Source of the DNA: Paenimyroides ummariense
GTDB lineage: Bacteria > Bacteroidota > Bacteroidia > Flavobacteriales > Flavobacteriaceae
Direction: 5' to 3'
Assembly (NCBI RefSeq): GCF_900115115.1
Contig: NZ_FOVI01000005.1
Coordinates: forward strand, 1 to 64,000
Length of the DNA stretch: 64,000 nt
The notes under the pieces were generated by a model that had not been told where the DNA came from, searched no databases, and saw only the letters and a program-made list of their open reading frames with translations. Position numbers and translations under genes: made by a program. Below are positions 9,433 through 19,578 of this stretch, piece by piece (the stretch's first letter is position 1; every line of letters starts with the position of its first letter).

Positions 9433-9449
9433 ATCAATTTATAGTTCCA

Positions 9450-11915
9450 TTAAACTTCTTTAACAGTAAGCTCTTTTGCGTTTTTAACCTTCTGGTTTGT
9501 CAATGCTAAATCAATAACTTCGGTCATTTTATCAACGTAATGAAACGTTAATCCCGTTAAATATTCCGGTTTTATTTGATCGATATCGCGTTTGTTTTCT
9601 TTACAAAGAATAATTTCTTTAATATTCGCGCGTTTTGCAGCCAATATTTTTTCTTTAATACCACCAACCGGAAGTACTTTTCCACGTAAGGTAATTTCAC
9701 CGGTCATTGCTACATTTTTCTTGATTTTACGTTGGGTAAAACTCGAAACCATTGAGGTTAACATAGCAATACCTGCCGACGGACCATCTTTCGGTGTTGC
9801 ACCTTCTGGAACGTGAACGTGAATTTTGTATTTATCGAACACTTTTGCATCAATTCCAAACAAATTACTGTTTGATTTAATGTATTCCAACGCAATCGTT
9901 GCCGATTCTTTCATTACATTCCCTAGATTTCCGGTCATTGTAAGCGTTCCTTTTCCTTCAGAAAGTATCGATTCTATAAACAAAATATCTCCACCTACGC
10001 GTGTCCAAGCCAAGCCTGTAACAACTCCGGCAACATCGTTTGTTTCGTATTTATCGTAATCGTATTTAGGTGCACCTAAAATTTTAATGATATCTTCTTC
10101 GGTCAGTTTTTCGTTGAATTCTTCTTCTAAAACAATCGATTTTGCAATATTTCGAACAATAGTTGCAACTTCTTTATCTAACCTACGCACACCCGATTCA
10201 CGTGTGTATTTGGTAACAATAAACTCCATTACTTTTTTAGGAATACTGATTGTCTTAACATCTAAACCATGTTCTTTTAGCTGTTTTGGAAGTAAATGTT
10301 GTCTTAAAATCTCGGTTTTTTCTTCAATAGTGTAACCGTTCATTTCAATTACTTCCATACGATCCAACAACGCAGGCTGAATGGTATTTAAGCTGTTTGA
10401 TGTAGCAATGAACATTACTTTTGAAAGATCGAAACCTAATTCCACGAAATTATCATAGAATTCTTTGTTTTGTTCCGGATCTAAAACTTCTAACATGGCA
10501 CTTGACGGATCGCCCTGATTACTGCTTGAAAGTTTATCAATTTCATCTAAAACAAACACCGGATTTGATGTTTTTGCTTTTTTGATAGATTGAATAATAC
10601 GCCCCGGCATCGCACCGATATAGGTTTTACGATGTCCGCGAATTTCGGCTTCGTCACGCAAACCACCTAACGAAATACGAACATATTCGCGGCCCAATGC
10701 TGTTGCAACCGATTTTCCGATTGATGTTTTACCAACACCTGGTGGTCCGTATAAACACAAAATTGGCGATTTCATATCGTTTCGAAGTTTTAAAACCGCC
10801 ATGTGTTCAATTACACGGCGTTTAACATCTTCCAACCCGTAATGGTCCTTATCTAAAATCTTTTTTGCGTTTTTAAGATCGAATTTATCAACTGTGTATT
10901 CATTCCAAGGCAATTCCAACAAAAGTTCCAAGTAATTTCTTTGGATAGAAAATTCTGCAACCTGCGGATTCATACGCTGCATTTTGCTTAATTCCTTATC
11001 AAAATGCTCTTGAACTTTAGCATCCCATTTTTTAGATTTCGCTTTCTTACGCATTTCTTCGAATTCTTGCTCGTGCGAAACGCCACCCAATTCTTCTTGA
11101 ATCGTTTTTATTTGCTGATGTAAGAAATATTCTTTTTGCTGCTGATCTAAATCAATACGGACTTTGGTTTGAATATCGTTTTTTAAATTCAATTTCTGAA
11201 GTTCGGTATTCATTCTGCGCAGCGTTTCCAACGCGCGTTCTTTTAAATCGTTTTTCTCTAAAAGAGCTTGTTTATCTGCAACATCAAGATTTAGGTTTGA
11301 TGAAACAAAGTTTACTAAAAACGAATCGCTTTCGATATTTTTAAGTGCAAAAGCAGCTTCTGATGGAATATTCGGGTTTTCGCGAACAATTTCCTGCGCC
11401 GTTTCTTTAATGGTTTCAATAATCGTTTTAAACTCTAAATCGTTTGCATCTGGCTTCGCATCTTCAGCTTCAACAACTTTTGCCTTTAAATACGGATCTT
11501 CCTGAATAATTTCATCAATTGCAAAGCGCTTTTTGCCTTGTAAGATTACGGTAATATTACCATCGGGTAATTTTAGCGTCTTTAAAATCTTCGCAACGGT
11601 ACCAAATCGGTACACATCATTTCCTCCAGGAACTTCAACTTCCTCGTTAAGCTGCGCAACAACCCCGATTGTTTTATTTCCTTCTAAGGCTTCGTTGATT
11701 AATTTGATAGATTTATCGCGCCCTGCCGTAATAGGAATTACAACACCTGGAAACAAAACCATGTTACGTAAAGGTAATATACTAAGTTCTGTAGGGATTT
11801 CTTCTTTGTTCATTGCCTCTTCGTCTTCTTGAGAAAACAACGGAATAAATTCTGCATTTGAATCTAAATCTTGAAGTGACAAATTGTCTAATGATATAAT
11901 TTTTTCGTGTGACAT
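9450..11915 (-). CDS. lon: ATP-dependent protease Lon (endopeptidase La)
   Basis: An 821-residue cytoplasmic AAA+ serine protease that degrades misfolded and regulatory proteins. Domain order: N-terminal LON substrate-binding domain (begins LSILPLRNMVLFPGVVIPI), coiled-coil region, AAA+ module with Walker A GPPGVGKTS and Walker B VFVLDEIDKL, and a C-terminal protease domain with catalytic Ser713 (GPSAGIAML) and Lys756 (GGIKEKILAAKR). The start is set at MSHEKIISLDNL; an in-frame ATG 15 codons upstream gives an unlikely hydrophobic extension. Monocistronic with its own terminator. Confidence 0.97.
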   Translation of the reverse strand: MSHEKIISLDNLSLQDLDSNAEFIPLFSQEDEEAMNKEEIPTELSILPLRNMVLFPGVVIPITAGRDKSIKLINEALEGNKTIGVVAQLNEEVEVPGGNDVYRFGTVAKILKTLKLPDGNITVILQGKKRFAIDEIIQEDPYLKAKVVEAEDAKPDANDLEFKTIIETIKETAQEIVRENPNIPSEAAFALKNIESDSFLVNFVSSNLNLDVADKQALLEKNDLKERALETLRRMNTELQKLNLKNDIQTKVRIDLDQQQKEYFLHQQIKTIQEELGGVSHEQEFEEMRKKAKSKKWDAKVQEHFDKELSKMQRMNPQVAEFSIQRNYLELLLELPWNEYTVDKFDLKNAKKILDKDHYGLEDVKRRVIEHMAVLKLRNDMKSPILCLYGPPGVGKTSIGKSVATALGREYVRISLGGLRDEAEIRGHRKTYIGAMPGRIIQSIKKAKTSNPVFVLDEIDKLSSSNQGDPSSAMLEVLDPEQNKEFYDNFVELGFDLSKVMFIATSNSLNTIQPALLDRMEVIEMNGYTIEEKTEILRQHLLPKQLKEHGLDVKTISIPKKVMEFIVTKYTRESGVRRLDKEVATIVRNIAKSIVLEEEFNEKLTEEDIIKILGAPKYDYDKYETNDVAGVVTGLAWTRVGGDILFIESILSEGKGTLTMTGNLGNVMKESATIALEYIKSNSNLFGIDAKVFDKYKIHVHVPEGATPKDGPSAGIAMLTSMVSSFTQRKIKKNVAMTGEITLRGKVLPVGGIKEKILAAKRANIKEIILCKENKRDIDQIKPEYLTGLTFHYVDKMTEVIDLALTNQKVKNAKELTVKEV

Positions 11916-12022
11916 AAATATTTTATAAGTCAAAATGTCATTATAAAAGATAAATAACATTTTAAAACATTAAGTTCGTATGTATTTCTAACTAAGTACT
12001 AAATGTTTCAATATTTATGCCA

Positions 12023-12050
12023 ATAAAAAAAACCTTACAATTGTAAGGCT
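12023..12050 (-). terminator. Intrinsic terminator
   Basis: Perfect palindrome CCTTACAATTGTAAGG (12033-12048) followed on the minus strand by eight T residues. It ends the lipoprotein gene just upstream of it on that strand. Confidence 0.85.
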
Positions 12051-12058
12051 TTATGATA

Positions 12059-12676
12059 TTAATAATTTATATAATTGAAATTTCCTTTTGTTATTCTTTG
12101 TGGTTCTAATGTCAAATCAATATCTTCATCTTCAATTTCAGTAGGAATAAGTAGATAATCAAAATTTCCGCTCATATATCTTGCTACATCGTTTATACGT
12201 GTAACGTTTCCATAACCTGCATTTTGATTTTCTTCAGCATTTAATGTGGAATAAGTTACCCAAAACCTATTAAATTTACCTTCTTCTTCTTCATCTGGCA
12301 CCATTTCCTGTACGTTTAAAGTAGCGCTACTTAAAAGATTGCTAGGATTCTCGATACTTAATCTGCTAGGAAAATTACCTACTGTGAAAGTACTAAACTG
12401 AATAATTAAGTTAGCCGCTTTGTAACGCAATTCAGGATTTGAAGTATTTTCGTGATGAACTAATGATAAGCGTGCGTTAATGGAAATGGAATTTCCATTA
12501 AAATCTACTGTTACTTTATCAGTCACAACTGTTTCTTTAGCATTTAAATCGAAACTTAATATAGGTGTTCCTGGTAAACTATCATCCTTTACTTTTTCAT
12601 CAATAGGCTCTGTTTCACATGATGCAAATCCAGCCGATAAAACTACTGATGCCAAAATATATTTTAATTTTCTCAT
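12059..12676 (-). CDS. Putative lipoprotein of unknown function
   Basis: A 205-residue exported protein with a lipoprotein signal peptide (MRKLKYILASVVLSAGFASC, lipid-modified Cys20). The mature part is acidic, with a DEEEEG stretch and an EIEDEDID stretch, and is probably beta-rich. I do not recognise a named family. It is flanked by its own terminator and by the UMF1 transporter gene on the same strand, with an 84-bp gap. Confidence 0.7.
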   Translation of the reverse strand: MRKLKYILASVVLSAGFASCETEPIDEKVKDDSLPGTPILSFDLNAKETVVTDKVTVDFNGNSISINARLSLVHHENTSNPELRYKAANLIIQFSTFTVGNFPSRLSIENPSNLLSSATLNVQEMVPDEEEEGKFNRFWVTYSTLNAEENQNAGYGNVTRINDVARYMSGNFDYLLIPTEIEDEDIDLTLEPQRITKGNFNYINY

Positions 12677-12760
12677 AAGATTTAGTAAGAATGTTAAATT
12701 TATCCAAATATAAAATTATTTTTTTTACATACGAAAGTATTTGTAAAAATATTATTTATT

Positions 12761-14068
12761 TTAACTAATTGCTTCTTTTTTTCGAGTTTTAATTAATAAA
12801 ATAATTCCTATTGCAAAAAACACCACTAAAAATAAAATAGCATTTTGCATTTTGCCTGTAATTTGAGCTATTCCTCCGTAAATAAGCATTCCTATTACAA
12901 TTCCAATCTTTTCGGTTACATCATAAAAACTAAAAAACGATGTTGTATCAGTTGTTTCAGGTAATAATTTTGAATAAGTTGATCTTGAAAGCGATTGAAT
13001 TCCGCCCATTACCAAACCAACCATTGCTGCAACTATATAAAATTCTACTGGTTTTACAACAAAATAGGCACATATACAGATAAAAATCCAAGCGGCATTT
13101 ATTACAATTAAGGCATTAATGTTTCCTATTCTTTTTGATAATTTCGATGTAAGAATCGCTCCAACAACTGCAATTAGTTGAATAAGAAGAATACTGACGA
13201 TTAATCCCATTTGTCTTTGATCGTCGTCTTCCCATTGAACTTCTTTCTCCCCAAAATAAGCAGCGATAATCATTACGGTTTGTACTGCCATACTGTAAAC
13301 AAAGAAAGCACCTAAGTATCCTTTTAAAACGGGATATTGCTTTAATTCTTTAAAAATTCGTTTTAATTCTCTGAAACCTGAAAAGAACGCTTGAGCGCTG
13401 ATCCTTTTTGAATTTCTAAAATTTGGTAACAATCTGTAAGAAATCTGACTGAAGCCTAACCACCAAATTCCGACCAAAATAAACGAAAACTTCATTGCCT
13501 GCATAGGTCCGTCGAAACCAAAAAGTTCACTTTTCATAACCATTGTCAAATTGATAATCAACAAAATTACCGATCCAATGTATCCTAACGAATATCCTTT
13601 GGCAGAAACTGCATCTTGTTGCTCCGGAAAAGCAATATCGGGCAGATAAGAATTATAGAAAACCAAACTTCCCCAGAAACCAATCAATGCCATCATATAA
13701 AAGAACAGACTTGTATAAAGATTGCCTAAATCGAAAAAATAAAGCATCATACAAGAGATAGATCCTACGAAACAAAACAATTTCAAGAAAAACTTTTTAT
13801 TACCCAAGTAATCAGCGACACCCGATAAAAGCGGAGAGATAAAAGCTATGATTAAAAAACCAATGGCAGTTACGTAGCTTATAATAGATTCGCTTGGTGT
13901 GTCGATACCAAAAAACGAAGCAGATTTTTTATCTTCTAACCTAAACAAGGCTCCGTAAAACAGCGGAAAAATAGAAGATGAGATCACCAAGGCATATACA
14001 GAATTTGCCCAATCGTAAAAAGCCCATGCGTTAAGAACTTTTTTTTCGCCTTTTATATATGTTTTCAT
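12761..14068 (-). CDS. UMF1 family MFS transporter
   Basis: A 435-residue membrane protein with about 12 hydrophobic segments. The N-terminal VLNAWAFYDWANSVYALVISSSIFPLFYG segment is the hallmark of the UMF1 (unknown major facilitator, Atg22-like) family, and GGIQSLSRSTYSKLLPE in the second half is also typical. The family includes the yeast vacuolar amino acid exporter Atg22, but bacterial substrates are generally unknown. The gene follows the M48 protease gene on the same strand with a terminator-like hairpin between them. Confidence 0.85.
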   Translation of the reverse strand: MKTYIKGEKKVLNAWAFYDWANSVYALVISSSIFPLFYGALFRLEDKKSASFFGIDTPSESIISYVTAIGFLIIAFISPLLSGVADYLGNKKFFLKLFCFVGSISCMMLYFFDLGNLYTSLFFYMMALIGFWGSLVFYNSYLPDIAFPEQQDAVSAKGYSLGYIGSVILLIINLTMVMKSELFGFDGPMQAMKFSFILVGIWWLGFSQISYRLLPNFRNSKRISAQAFFSGFRELKRIFKELKQYPVLKGYLGAFFVYSMAVQTVMIIAAYFGEKEVQWEDDDQRQMGLIVSILLIQLIAVVGAILTSKLSKRIGNINALIVINAAWIFICICAYFVVKPVEFYIVAAMVGLVMGGIQSLSRSTYSKLLPETTDTTSFFSFYDVTEKIGIVIGMLIYGGIAQITGKMQNAILFLVVFFAIGIILLIKTRKKEAIS

Positions 14069-14078
14069 AAAGAAGAAA

Positions 14079-14107
14079 TAAAAAGGCAGTTTTACAACCG
14101 CCTTTTA
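14079..14107 (-). terminator. Intrinsic terminator after the M48 protease gene
   Basis: Stem AAAAGGC / GCCTTTT extended by GT/AC pairs. On the minus strand it is followed by TTTT just downstream of the protease stop codon. Confidence 0.7.
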
Positions 14108-14114
14108 AATGAAG

Positions 14115-14921
14115 TTAATATTTTTTACCAAATTTAGCAGCTTCTGCCTTTGCTTCCGGAATTAATTTTTGAATGTTTGCAATACGCGTTTTATCGCTTG
14201 GGTGAGTGCTTAACAATTCCGGAGTTTTACTGCCGCCTTGAGCCGACATTCTTTGCCAGAACGAAATAGCATTATCGGGGTTATATCCAGCAATTGCCAT
14301 TAACATTAATCCTAAACGGTCTGCTTCAGATTCATCGCTTCTGCCGTATGCTAACATTGCCAAGTTTGATCCTGTTCCATACAACAAGCCTAATCCTTGC
14401 TGAACTGCTGCCGAACTACCAGATGTTGCTGCACCTAAACCTTGCGCTACACCTGCTTGGATCAGAGCCTTATCCATACGCTTGCGGCTGTGGCTTAACA
14501 AAGCATGTGCAACTTCGTGACCCATAACGGTTGCTAAACCTGCTTCGTCTTTCGTTACTGGCATAATTCCGGTAAATACGGCGATTTTTCCTCCAGGCAT
14601 ACACCATGCGTTGATTTCTTTGCCTTGAATCAATTTATATTCCCATTTATAGCTGGAAATTTGATCTTGAAATCCTTTCGATGTCATCCATTTTACTGCT
14701 GCATCTTTAATTTTTGTTCCAACATTCTGCACTTTTGTAGCATCGGCTGTACCCGTAACCACTTTATTCTCCTTTAAAAAGGTGGTATATTGCTGATAAG
14801 CTGCCGGAATTAACTGTTCGTTTTCATTTGTTAATGCCAATCCTTTCTTTCCCGTTAGCGGGTTTGTAGCACACGCCAGCATTAAAGCTGCCACGCTGCA
14901 CAATACTAATACTTTTTTCAT
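14115..14921 (-). CDS. M48 family metalloprotease lipoprotein
   Basis: A 268-residue zinc metallopeptidase of the M48 (Ste24/BepA-like) family. The lipobox is LMLAC (Cys17), so it is predicted to be a periplasmic lipid-anchored protein. The zinc motif HEVAH is at residues 135-139, with the third ligand Glu in SDESEADRLGL about 60 residues later. There is no TPR region, so it resembles the short LoiP/YcaL-like forms rather than BepA. The likely role is outer-membrane protein quality control, inferred from the family. Confidence 0.9.
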   Translation of the reverse strand: MKKVLVLCSVAALMLACATNPLTGKKGLALTNENEQLIPAAYQQYTTFLKENKVVTGTADATKVQNVGTKIKDAAVKWMTSKGFQDQISSYKWEYKLIQGKEINAWCMPGGKIAVFTGIMPVTKDEAGLATVMGHEVAHALLSHSRKRMDKALIQAGVAQGLGAATSGSSAAVQQGLGLLYGTGSNLAMLAYGRSDESEADRLGLMLMAIAGYNPDNAISFWQRMSAQGGSKTPELLSTHPSDKTRIANIQKLIPEAKAEAAKFGKKY

Positions 14922-15008
14922 AGCTAAATAATTTAATCATTAAATTTTTCTAAAATTATAAAATATTCCAAACAATACCTTTTAACTTTGTTTACAAAAG
15001 TAAAAAAT

Positions 15009-15863
15009 ATGGCACAAAAACAAGAAAAAGTTTTAGAAGTTCCACGTTATATTAAAAATACATCGAAGGTTTTACAAACATTAAATAAAAATATGGCAGC
15101 TGCGTTTGCCCTGAAATTGTTTGAAACACCAATTAAATACAAAATGCCAAAACGCGAACAAAAAATGTACGAAGTTTCGCATAAATCGAAATTAATCTTA
15201 CCGGAAAGCGGCAAAGAGATCGTGGTTTACGAGAATAAATTCGGACCTAAAAAAGTATTACTTGTTCACGGATGGAATGGTCGCGGCACGCAATTGGTAT
15301 CTATTGCAAAAGCTTTTAAGGAATTAAATTATACCATTATTAGTTTTGATGCTCCCGGTCATGGAAAAAGTGCGAAAACGACTGCTAATATGAAACATTT
15401 TATTGAAGCTGTTTTTGAATTGGATAAGAAATATAATGGTTTTGATGTAATGATTGGTCATTCGTTAGGCGGCATGAGTGTTATAAATTCTTTAGGTAGA
15501 GGATTGCAAACAGACAAAGCTATCATTATTGGCAGCGGAAATACCACAAAAGCCATTACCGAAGATTTTTTAGGAACTATTGGAATGAAACAAAAATTAA
15601 CGCCAACATTAATCAATATGTTCGAAAGAAAATACAACGACAAAATGACCAATTACGATGTTGCCGATCAGGCGTCAAAAGTAAATGTTCCGGTTTTAAT
15701 CATTCACGATAAAAATGATAAAGACGTGCCTTTTACGGCTGCCGAAGCAATTTCAAAAAACCTGCAAAACAACGAATTATTAATAACAACAGGATTAGGA
15801 CACAGAAAAATTTTAGGAGATGAGAACGTTATTGAAAAAATCGTACAGTTCGTTACCAATTAA
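15009..15863 (+). CDS. Alpha/beta hydrolase
   Basis: A 284-residue alpha/beta-hydrolase fold protein. An oxyanion-hole region ([13 protein letters not shown]), nucleophile elbow GHSLGG, an acid candidate in [10 protein letters not shown] and a C-terminal His ([10 protein letters not shown]) form a complete triad. There is no signal peptide. The start is put at [11 protein letters not shown]; an in-frame start 7 codons upstream is possible. The msrB-like lipoprotein gene begins inside its last 44 nt, so the two are translationally linked. The substrate is unknown; it could be an esterase or lipase-like enzyme. Confidence 0.82.
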   Translation: MAQKQEKVLEVPRYIKNTSKVLQTLNKNMAAAFALKLFETPIKYKMPKREQKMYEVSHKSKLILPESGKEIVVYENKFGPKKVLLVHGWNGRGTQLVSIAKAFKELNYTIISFDAPGHGKSAKTTANMKHFIEAVFELDKKYNGFDVMIGHSLGGMSVINSLGRGLQTDKAIIIGSGNTTKAITEDFLGTIGMKQKLTPTLINMFERKYNDKMTNYDVADQASKVNVPVLIIHDKNDKDVPFTAAEAISKNLQNNELLITTGLGHRKILGDENVIEKIVQFVTN

Positions 15864-16326
15864 ACTATTTTGGATATTTTTATCTTTACAATTGGTAAGC
15901 TGTAAAGAACACAACGCCAATGCACAAACCCAAACAACAAAAACTATGACAGAGAAAGATTGGAAAGAAAAACTAACGCCCGAAGAATATTATATTTTAC
16001 GCGAAAAAGGCACAGAACGACCTTTTAGTGGCAAATACAACGATTTTTTTGAAAAAGGATCTTACGTTTGTGCTGCCTGCGGTAACAAATTGTTTAATTC
16101 CGATGCAAAATTTGATTCATCATGTGGTTGGCCATCGTTTGATCAAGCTATTGAAGGATCGGTAACTTATACAAAAGATACATCGCACGGAATGATTAGA
16201 ACCGAAGTTACTTGTGCAAAATGCGACGGACATTTAGGTCATGTTTTTGATGACGGACCAAAAGATACCACCGGAAACCGTTACTGCATGAATTCAGTTT
16301 CTATAAAATTTGTTCCTGCTGATTAA
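15820..16326 (+). CDS. msrB: Peptide-methionine (R)-S-oxide reductase, lipoprotein form
   Basis: A 168-residue MsrB that reduces methionine-R-sulfoxide in proteins. It has zinc-site cysteine pairs Cys84/87 and Cys132/135, the family motif CGWPSF, and catalytic Cys156 in RYCMNS. The first 28 residues form a signal peptide ending in lipobox LQLVSC, which argues for the ATG at 15820 even though it overlaps the hydrolase gene by 44 nt; the next in-frame ATG (MTEKDWK) would give a cytoplasmic enzyme. It is therefore probably an extracytoplasmic repair enzyme needing a membrane thiol relay. Its stop codon overlaps the convergent birA stop by 4 nt. Confidence 0.92.
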   Translation: MRTLLKKSYSSLPIKLFWIFLSLQLVSCKEHNANAQTQTTKTMTEKDWKEKLTPEEYYILREKGTERPFSGKYNDFFEKGSYVCAACGNKLFNSDAKFDSSCGWPSFDQAIEGSVTYTKDTSHGMIRTEVTCAKCDGHLGHVFDDGPKDTTGNRYCMNSVSIKFVPAD

Positions 16327-17051
16327 TACATCAACTTAATATCTTTCAAATTATAACACTGTAAATCGTCATTTTCTAACTGCAAAACCAGCTGACCATG
16401 GCGATTTACTTCTTTTGTAATTCCGTTAAATAATTGTCCATCTTTACTTTCAAAAGTACTTACGCTATCTTTTCTAAATAAATGATTGTGGTAAAAATTC
16501 CATTCTTCATCTGTTTTATTTTCTAAATCATTCAAAATTTCCTTAATATTATCAACAATTGCGGTTAATAATTGCAAACGATCTGGTGCGATATCATACT
16601 GTTTTAAAATAGACGAAGCTTGCGGAAATCCGTCGAAATTTGTTTGTTCGCAATTAATTCCAATACCAATTATCGAACTTACACTGCCATTGACATGAAT
16701 GTTATTTTCAATTAAAATGCCCGATATCTTCTTGTTGTATGACAAAATGTCGTTAGGCCATTTTACATAAATATTCGTTAAATTTAAAGAAATCAAAGCC
16801 TTTAATACAGCATTTGCAACCACTACATTCAGGGTAAACAGATTATCTGCTGTGGTCTTTTTTTCTTTTAAATAGATACTAAACGTTAGGTTTTTAGCAT
16901 CTTCGGTAACCCAAACACTTCCCATTTGACCTTTTCCTTGCAACTGCATATCAGCCCAAACAACCGTAAAGTCGTTTAAATTAGAAGTAACAGACAGATT
17001 TTTTAAAAAATCATTTGTAGAAGATGTGGCATTGAGTTTGATTAAATACAT
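16323..17051 (-). CDS. birA: Biotin--[acetyl-CoA-carboxylase] ligase
   Basis: A 242-residue monofunctional (group I) biotin protein ligase that would attach biotin to the carboxylase carrier protein through biotinyl-AMP. It lacks the N-terminal HTH of the E. coli bifunctional protein, so it should not be a repressor. Visible motifs are [11 protein letters not shown], the biotinyl-AMP-binding loop [20 protein letters not shown] and GIGINCEQ. It is divergent from rsfS and convergent with msrB, the two stop codons sharing bases 16323-16326. Confidence 0.92.
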   Translation of the reverse strand: MYLIKLNATSSTNDFLKNLSVTSNLNDFTVVWADMQLQGKGQMGSVWVTEDAKNLTFSIYLKEKKTTADNLFTLNVVVANAVLKALISLNLTNIYVKWPNDILSYNKKISGILIENNIHVNGSVSSIIGIGINCEQTNFDGFPQASSILKQYDIAPDRLQLLTAIVDNIKEILNDLENKTDEEWNFYHNHLFRKDSVSTFESKDGQLFNGITKEVNRHGQLVLQLENDDLQCYNLKDIKLMY

Positions 17052-17136
17052 TATAAATACTATCTTTAGGACAAAATTAATTTTTAAGACAATACAATTT
17101 AATAAATTTGCAATAATTAAAGTACAAAATAGTTAC

Positions 17137-17517
17137 ATGAGCGAAAACAAAAAGAACAATGAGGCTTTATTAGCCTTAATTATTGAAGGAATAGAAAACG
17201 TTAAAGGAGAAAATATTACCATTTTAGACTTAAGAGCCATAGAAAATACTGCCTGTGATTATTTTGTGATATGCGACGGAAATTCTAACACACAGGTTAA
17301 TGCCATTTCCGGAGCAGTTCAACGTACTGTATCAAAAGAACTTAAAGACAAGCCTTGGCATGTTGAAGGAACTGAACAGGCAAACTGGGTTTTAATGGAC
17401 TACATTAATATTGTTGTTCATATCTTTCAAAAAGAAACCCGCGAATATTATAATATTGAAGACCTTTGGGGCGATGCTAAAATTACCCAGGTAACTTCAA
17501 ACCAACCAACACAGTAA
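17137..17517 (+). CDS. rsfS: Ribosome silencing factor RsfS
   Basis: A 126-residue RsfS/Iojap/YbeB protein, which binds ribosomal protein L14 and blocks subunit joining when nutrients are limited. Family segments visible are ENITILDLRAIENTACDYFVICDGNS and WVLMDYINIVVHIFQKETREYYNIEDLWGDA. The start is chosen at MSENKK; an upstream in-frame start would run back through the promoter and into birA. A -7 box TAAATTTG lies at 17103-17110. It is the first gene of a run with ftsH (8-bp gap). Confidence 0.94.
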   Translation: MSENKKNNEALLALIIEGIENVKGENITILDLRAIENTACDYFVICDGNSNTQVNAISGAVQRTVSKELKDKPWHVEGTEQANWVLMDYINIVVHIFQKETREYYNIEDLWGDAKITQVTSNQPTQ

Positions 17518-17525
17518 CCATTTTT

Positions 17526-19469
17526 ATGAAGAATCCCGTAAATAATAAGCCCAAGTACAACCCTTGGATGCTTTATGGTGGCATTATATTTATACTTTTT
17601 GCTATTTCGCTTACAACTGGCGGAGGTAGTTTCGGAGGTAATAAAACCATAGGTCTTTCTACATTTTATAAGTATTTAGACGGTAATCAGGTAGAAAAAG
17701 TAGTTTTTAACAACTCGTCTGCGCAAGTTTTCTTAAACGAAACCGCAAAGAACACTGCCGAACATCAAAAAGATAACAAGCCTACACTGTTAAGCTCCAT
17801 GTCAAAAGGTCCTGATTATGTTGTAGAAATTGCCAATAAAGATCTGTTTGAAGAGAAATTGATTCAAGCATCTAACGAAGGAAAAATTAAAGAGTTTTCT
17901 AACGAAAAAGAAAGCAACTGGGGTAGTATTTTATTATCATTATTGCCAATCATCTTAATTCCGGTAGTTTGGATTTTTATGATGAGAAGAATGGGCGGCG
18001 GCGCTAGCGGTGGCGGTGGCGGACAAATTTTTTCGATAGGAAAATCAAGAGCTCGTTTGTTCGATGAAAAGAATGATAGCCGTGTTACTTTTAACGATGT
18101 TGCCGGTTTAGAAGGTGCAAAAGAAGAAATTCAGGAAATTGTTGAATTTTTAAAGAATCCTGAAAAATATACTTCGATTGGTGGTAAAATTCCAAAAGGA
18201 GCTTTATTGGTAGGTCCTCCGGGAACAGGTAAAACCTTATTGGCGAAAGCTGTTGCTGGTGAAGCACAAGTACCTTTTTTCTCTTTATCAGGGTCTGATT
18301 TTGTGGAAATGTTCGTTGGTGTTGGTGCATCTCGTGTACGTGATTTATTCAAACAAGCAAAAGAAAAATCGCCTGCCATTATTTTTATCGATGAGATTGA
18401 TGCTATTGGTAGAGCGCGTGGAAAATCGAATTTTTCAGGATCAAACGATGAACGCGAAAACACATTGAACCAATTACTTACCGAAATGGATGGTTTTGGT
18501 ACAAACACAAACGTTATTGTTTTGGCAGCAACAAACCGCGCCGAAATTCTAGATAAAGCTTTAATGCGTGCCGGTCGTTTTGACAGACAAATTTATGTAG
18601 ATCTTCCGGATGTTAACGAACGTAAGCAAATTTTTGAAGTTCACTTAAAGAAAATTAAAAAAGTTGAAAACCTTGATGTTGATTTTCTTGCAAAACAAAC
18701 TCCAGGATTTTCGGGTGCAGATATTGCCAACGTTTGTAACGAAGCTGCTTTAACCGCTGCACGTAAAGGAAAAACCGAGGTTGATAAACAAGACTTTTTA
18801 GATGCTGTTGACCGTATTGTTGGCGGTTTAGAAAAGAAAAACAAAATTATTACACCAGAAGAAAAATATGCTATCGCGATACACGAAGCTGGTCACGCGA
18901 CCGTTTCTTGGTTAACAGAGCACGCTGCACCATTGGTTAAAGTAACTATTGTTCCTCGTGGTATGAGTTTGGGTGCTGCATGGTATCTGCCAGAAGAACG
19001 TCAAATTGTGCGTACAGAACAAATGTTAGACGAGATGTGTGCAACAATGGGCGGTAGAGCTGCAGAGAAAGTTATTTTCGATAAAATTTCTACAGGTGCT
19101 TTAAGCGATCTTGAAAAAGTAAACAAACAAGCACGTGCAATGGTTACTATTTATGGTTTGAACGATTCGTTAGGAAACATTACGTATTACGATTCATCGG
19201 GTCAAAGCGAATACAACTTTTCTAAACCTTATTCAGAAGAAACGGCGAAATTGATCGATAAAGAAATTTCAGGTTTAATTGAAGGTCAGTACCAAAGAGC
19301 AATTGATTTATTAACAGAAAATAAAGATAAATTAATTCAATTAGCTGACTTACTTTGTGAAAAAGAAGTGATTTTTAGAGAAGATTTAGAAGATATTTTT
19401 GGAAAACGTGCTTTCGGTACTAAAGAAGTTATCGATATAACTACCGAAAATGGATCGGAAGTTATTTAA
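17526..19469 (+). CDS. ftsH: ATP-dependent zinc metalloprotease FtsH
   Basis: A 647-residue membrane-anchored AAA+ protease. Two transmembrane segments (about residues 13-32 and 133-152) flank a periplasmic domain, followed by a glycine-rich linker, Walker A GPPGTGKT (230-237), Walker B IIFIDEIDAIG, second-region-of-homology arginines, and zinc motif HEAGH (about 453-457). It degrades membrane and short-lived cytoplasmic proteins. It sits between rsfS and a LUD-domain gene and ends in a strong terminator. Confidence 0.98.
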   Translation: MKNPVNNKPKYNPWMLYGGIIFILFAISLTTGGGSFGGNKTIGLSTFYKYLDGNQVEKVVFNNSSAQVFLNETAKNTAEHQKDNKPTLLSSMSKGPDYVVEIANKDLFEEKLIQASNEGKIKEFSNEKESNWGSILLSLLPIILIPVVWIFMMRRMGGGASGGGGGQIFSIGKSRARLFDEKNDSRVTFNDVAGLEGAKEEIQEIVEFLKNPEKYTSIGGKIPKGALLVGPPGTGKTLLAKAVAGEAQVPFFSLSGSDFVEMFVGVGASRVRDLFKQAKEKSPAIIFIDEIDAIGRARGKSNFSGSNDERENTLNQLLTEMDGFGTNTNVIVLAATNRAEILDKALMRAGRFDRQIYVDLPDVNERKQIFEVHLKKIKKVENLDVDFLAKQTPGFSGADIANVCNEAALTAARKGKTEVDKQDFLDAVDRIVGGLEKKNKIITPEEKYAIAIHEAGHATVSWLTEHAAPLVKVTIVPRGMSLGAAWYLPEERQIVRTEQMLDEMCATMGGRAAEKVIFDKISTGALSDLEKVNKQARAMVTIYGLNDSLGNITYYDSSGQSEYNFSKPYSEETAKLIDKEISGLIEGQYQRAIDLLTENKDKLIQLADLLCEKEVIFREDLEDIFGKRAFGTKEVIDITTENGSEVI

Positions 19470-19495
19470 AATTAACACTTTAACCTAACATACAA

Positions 19496-19535
19496 AAACT
19501 TGGTTTAACAGTAAGTTGAACCAAGTTTTTTTTTA
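19496..19535 (+). terminator. Intrinsic terminator after ftsH
   Basis: Long stem (AACTTGGTTTAAC / GTTGAACCAAGTT with one irregularity) followed by nine or more T residues. Confidence 0.88.
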
Positions 19536-19578
19536 TCTTTGAATATGTATAATGCCAAGATATACTTAAAAATTGCCA

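Noticed and set aside
12059..14921. Additional inverted-repeat promoters like that at 51 kb
   Set aside because: I looked for long inverted repeats flanking other intergenic promoters and found only terminator hairpins; the search was by eye.
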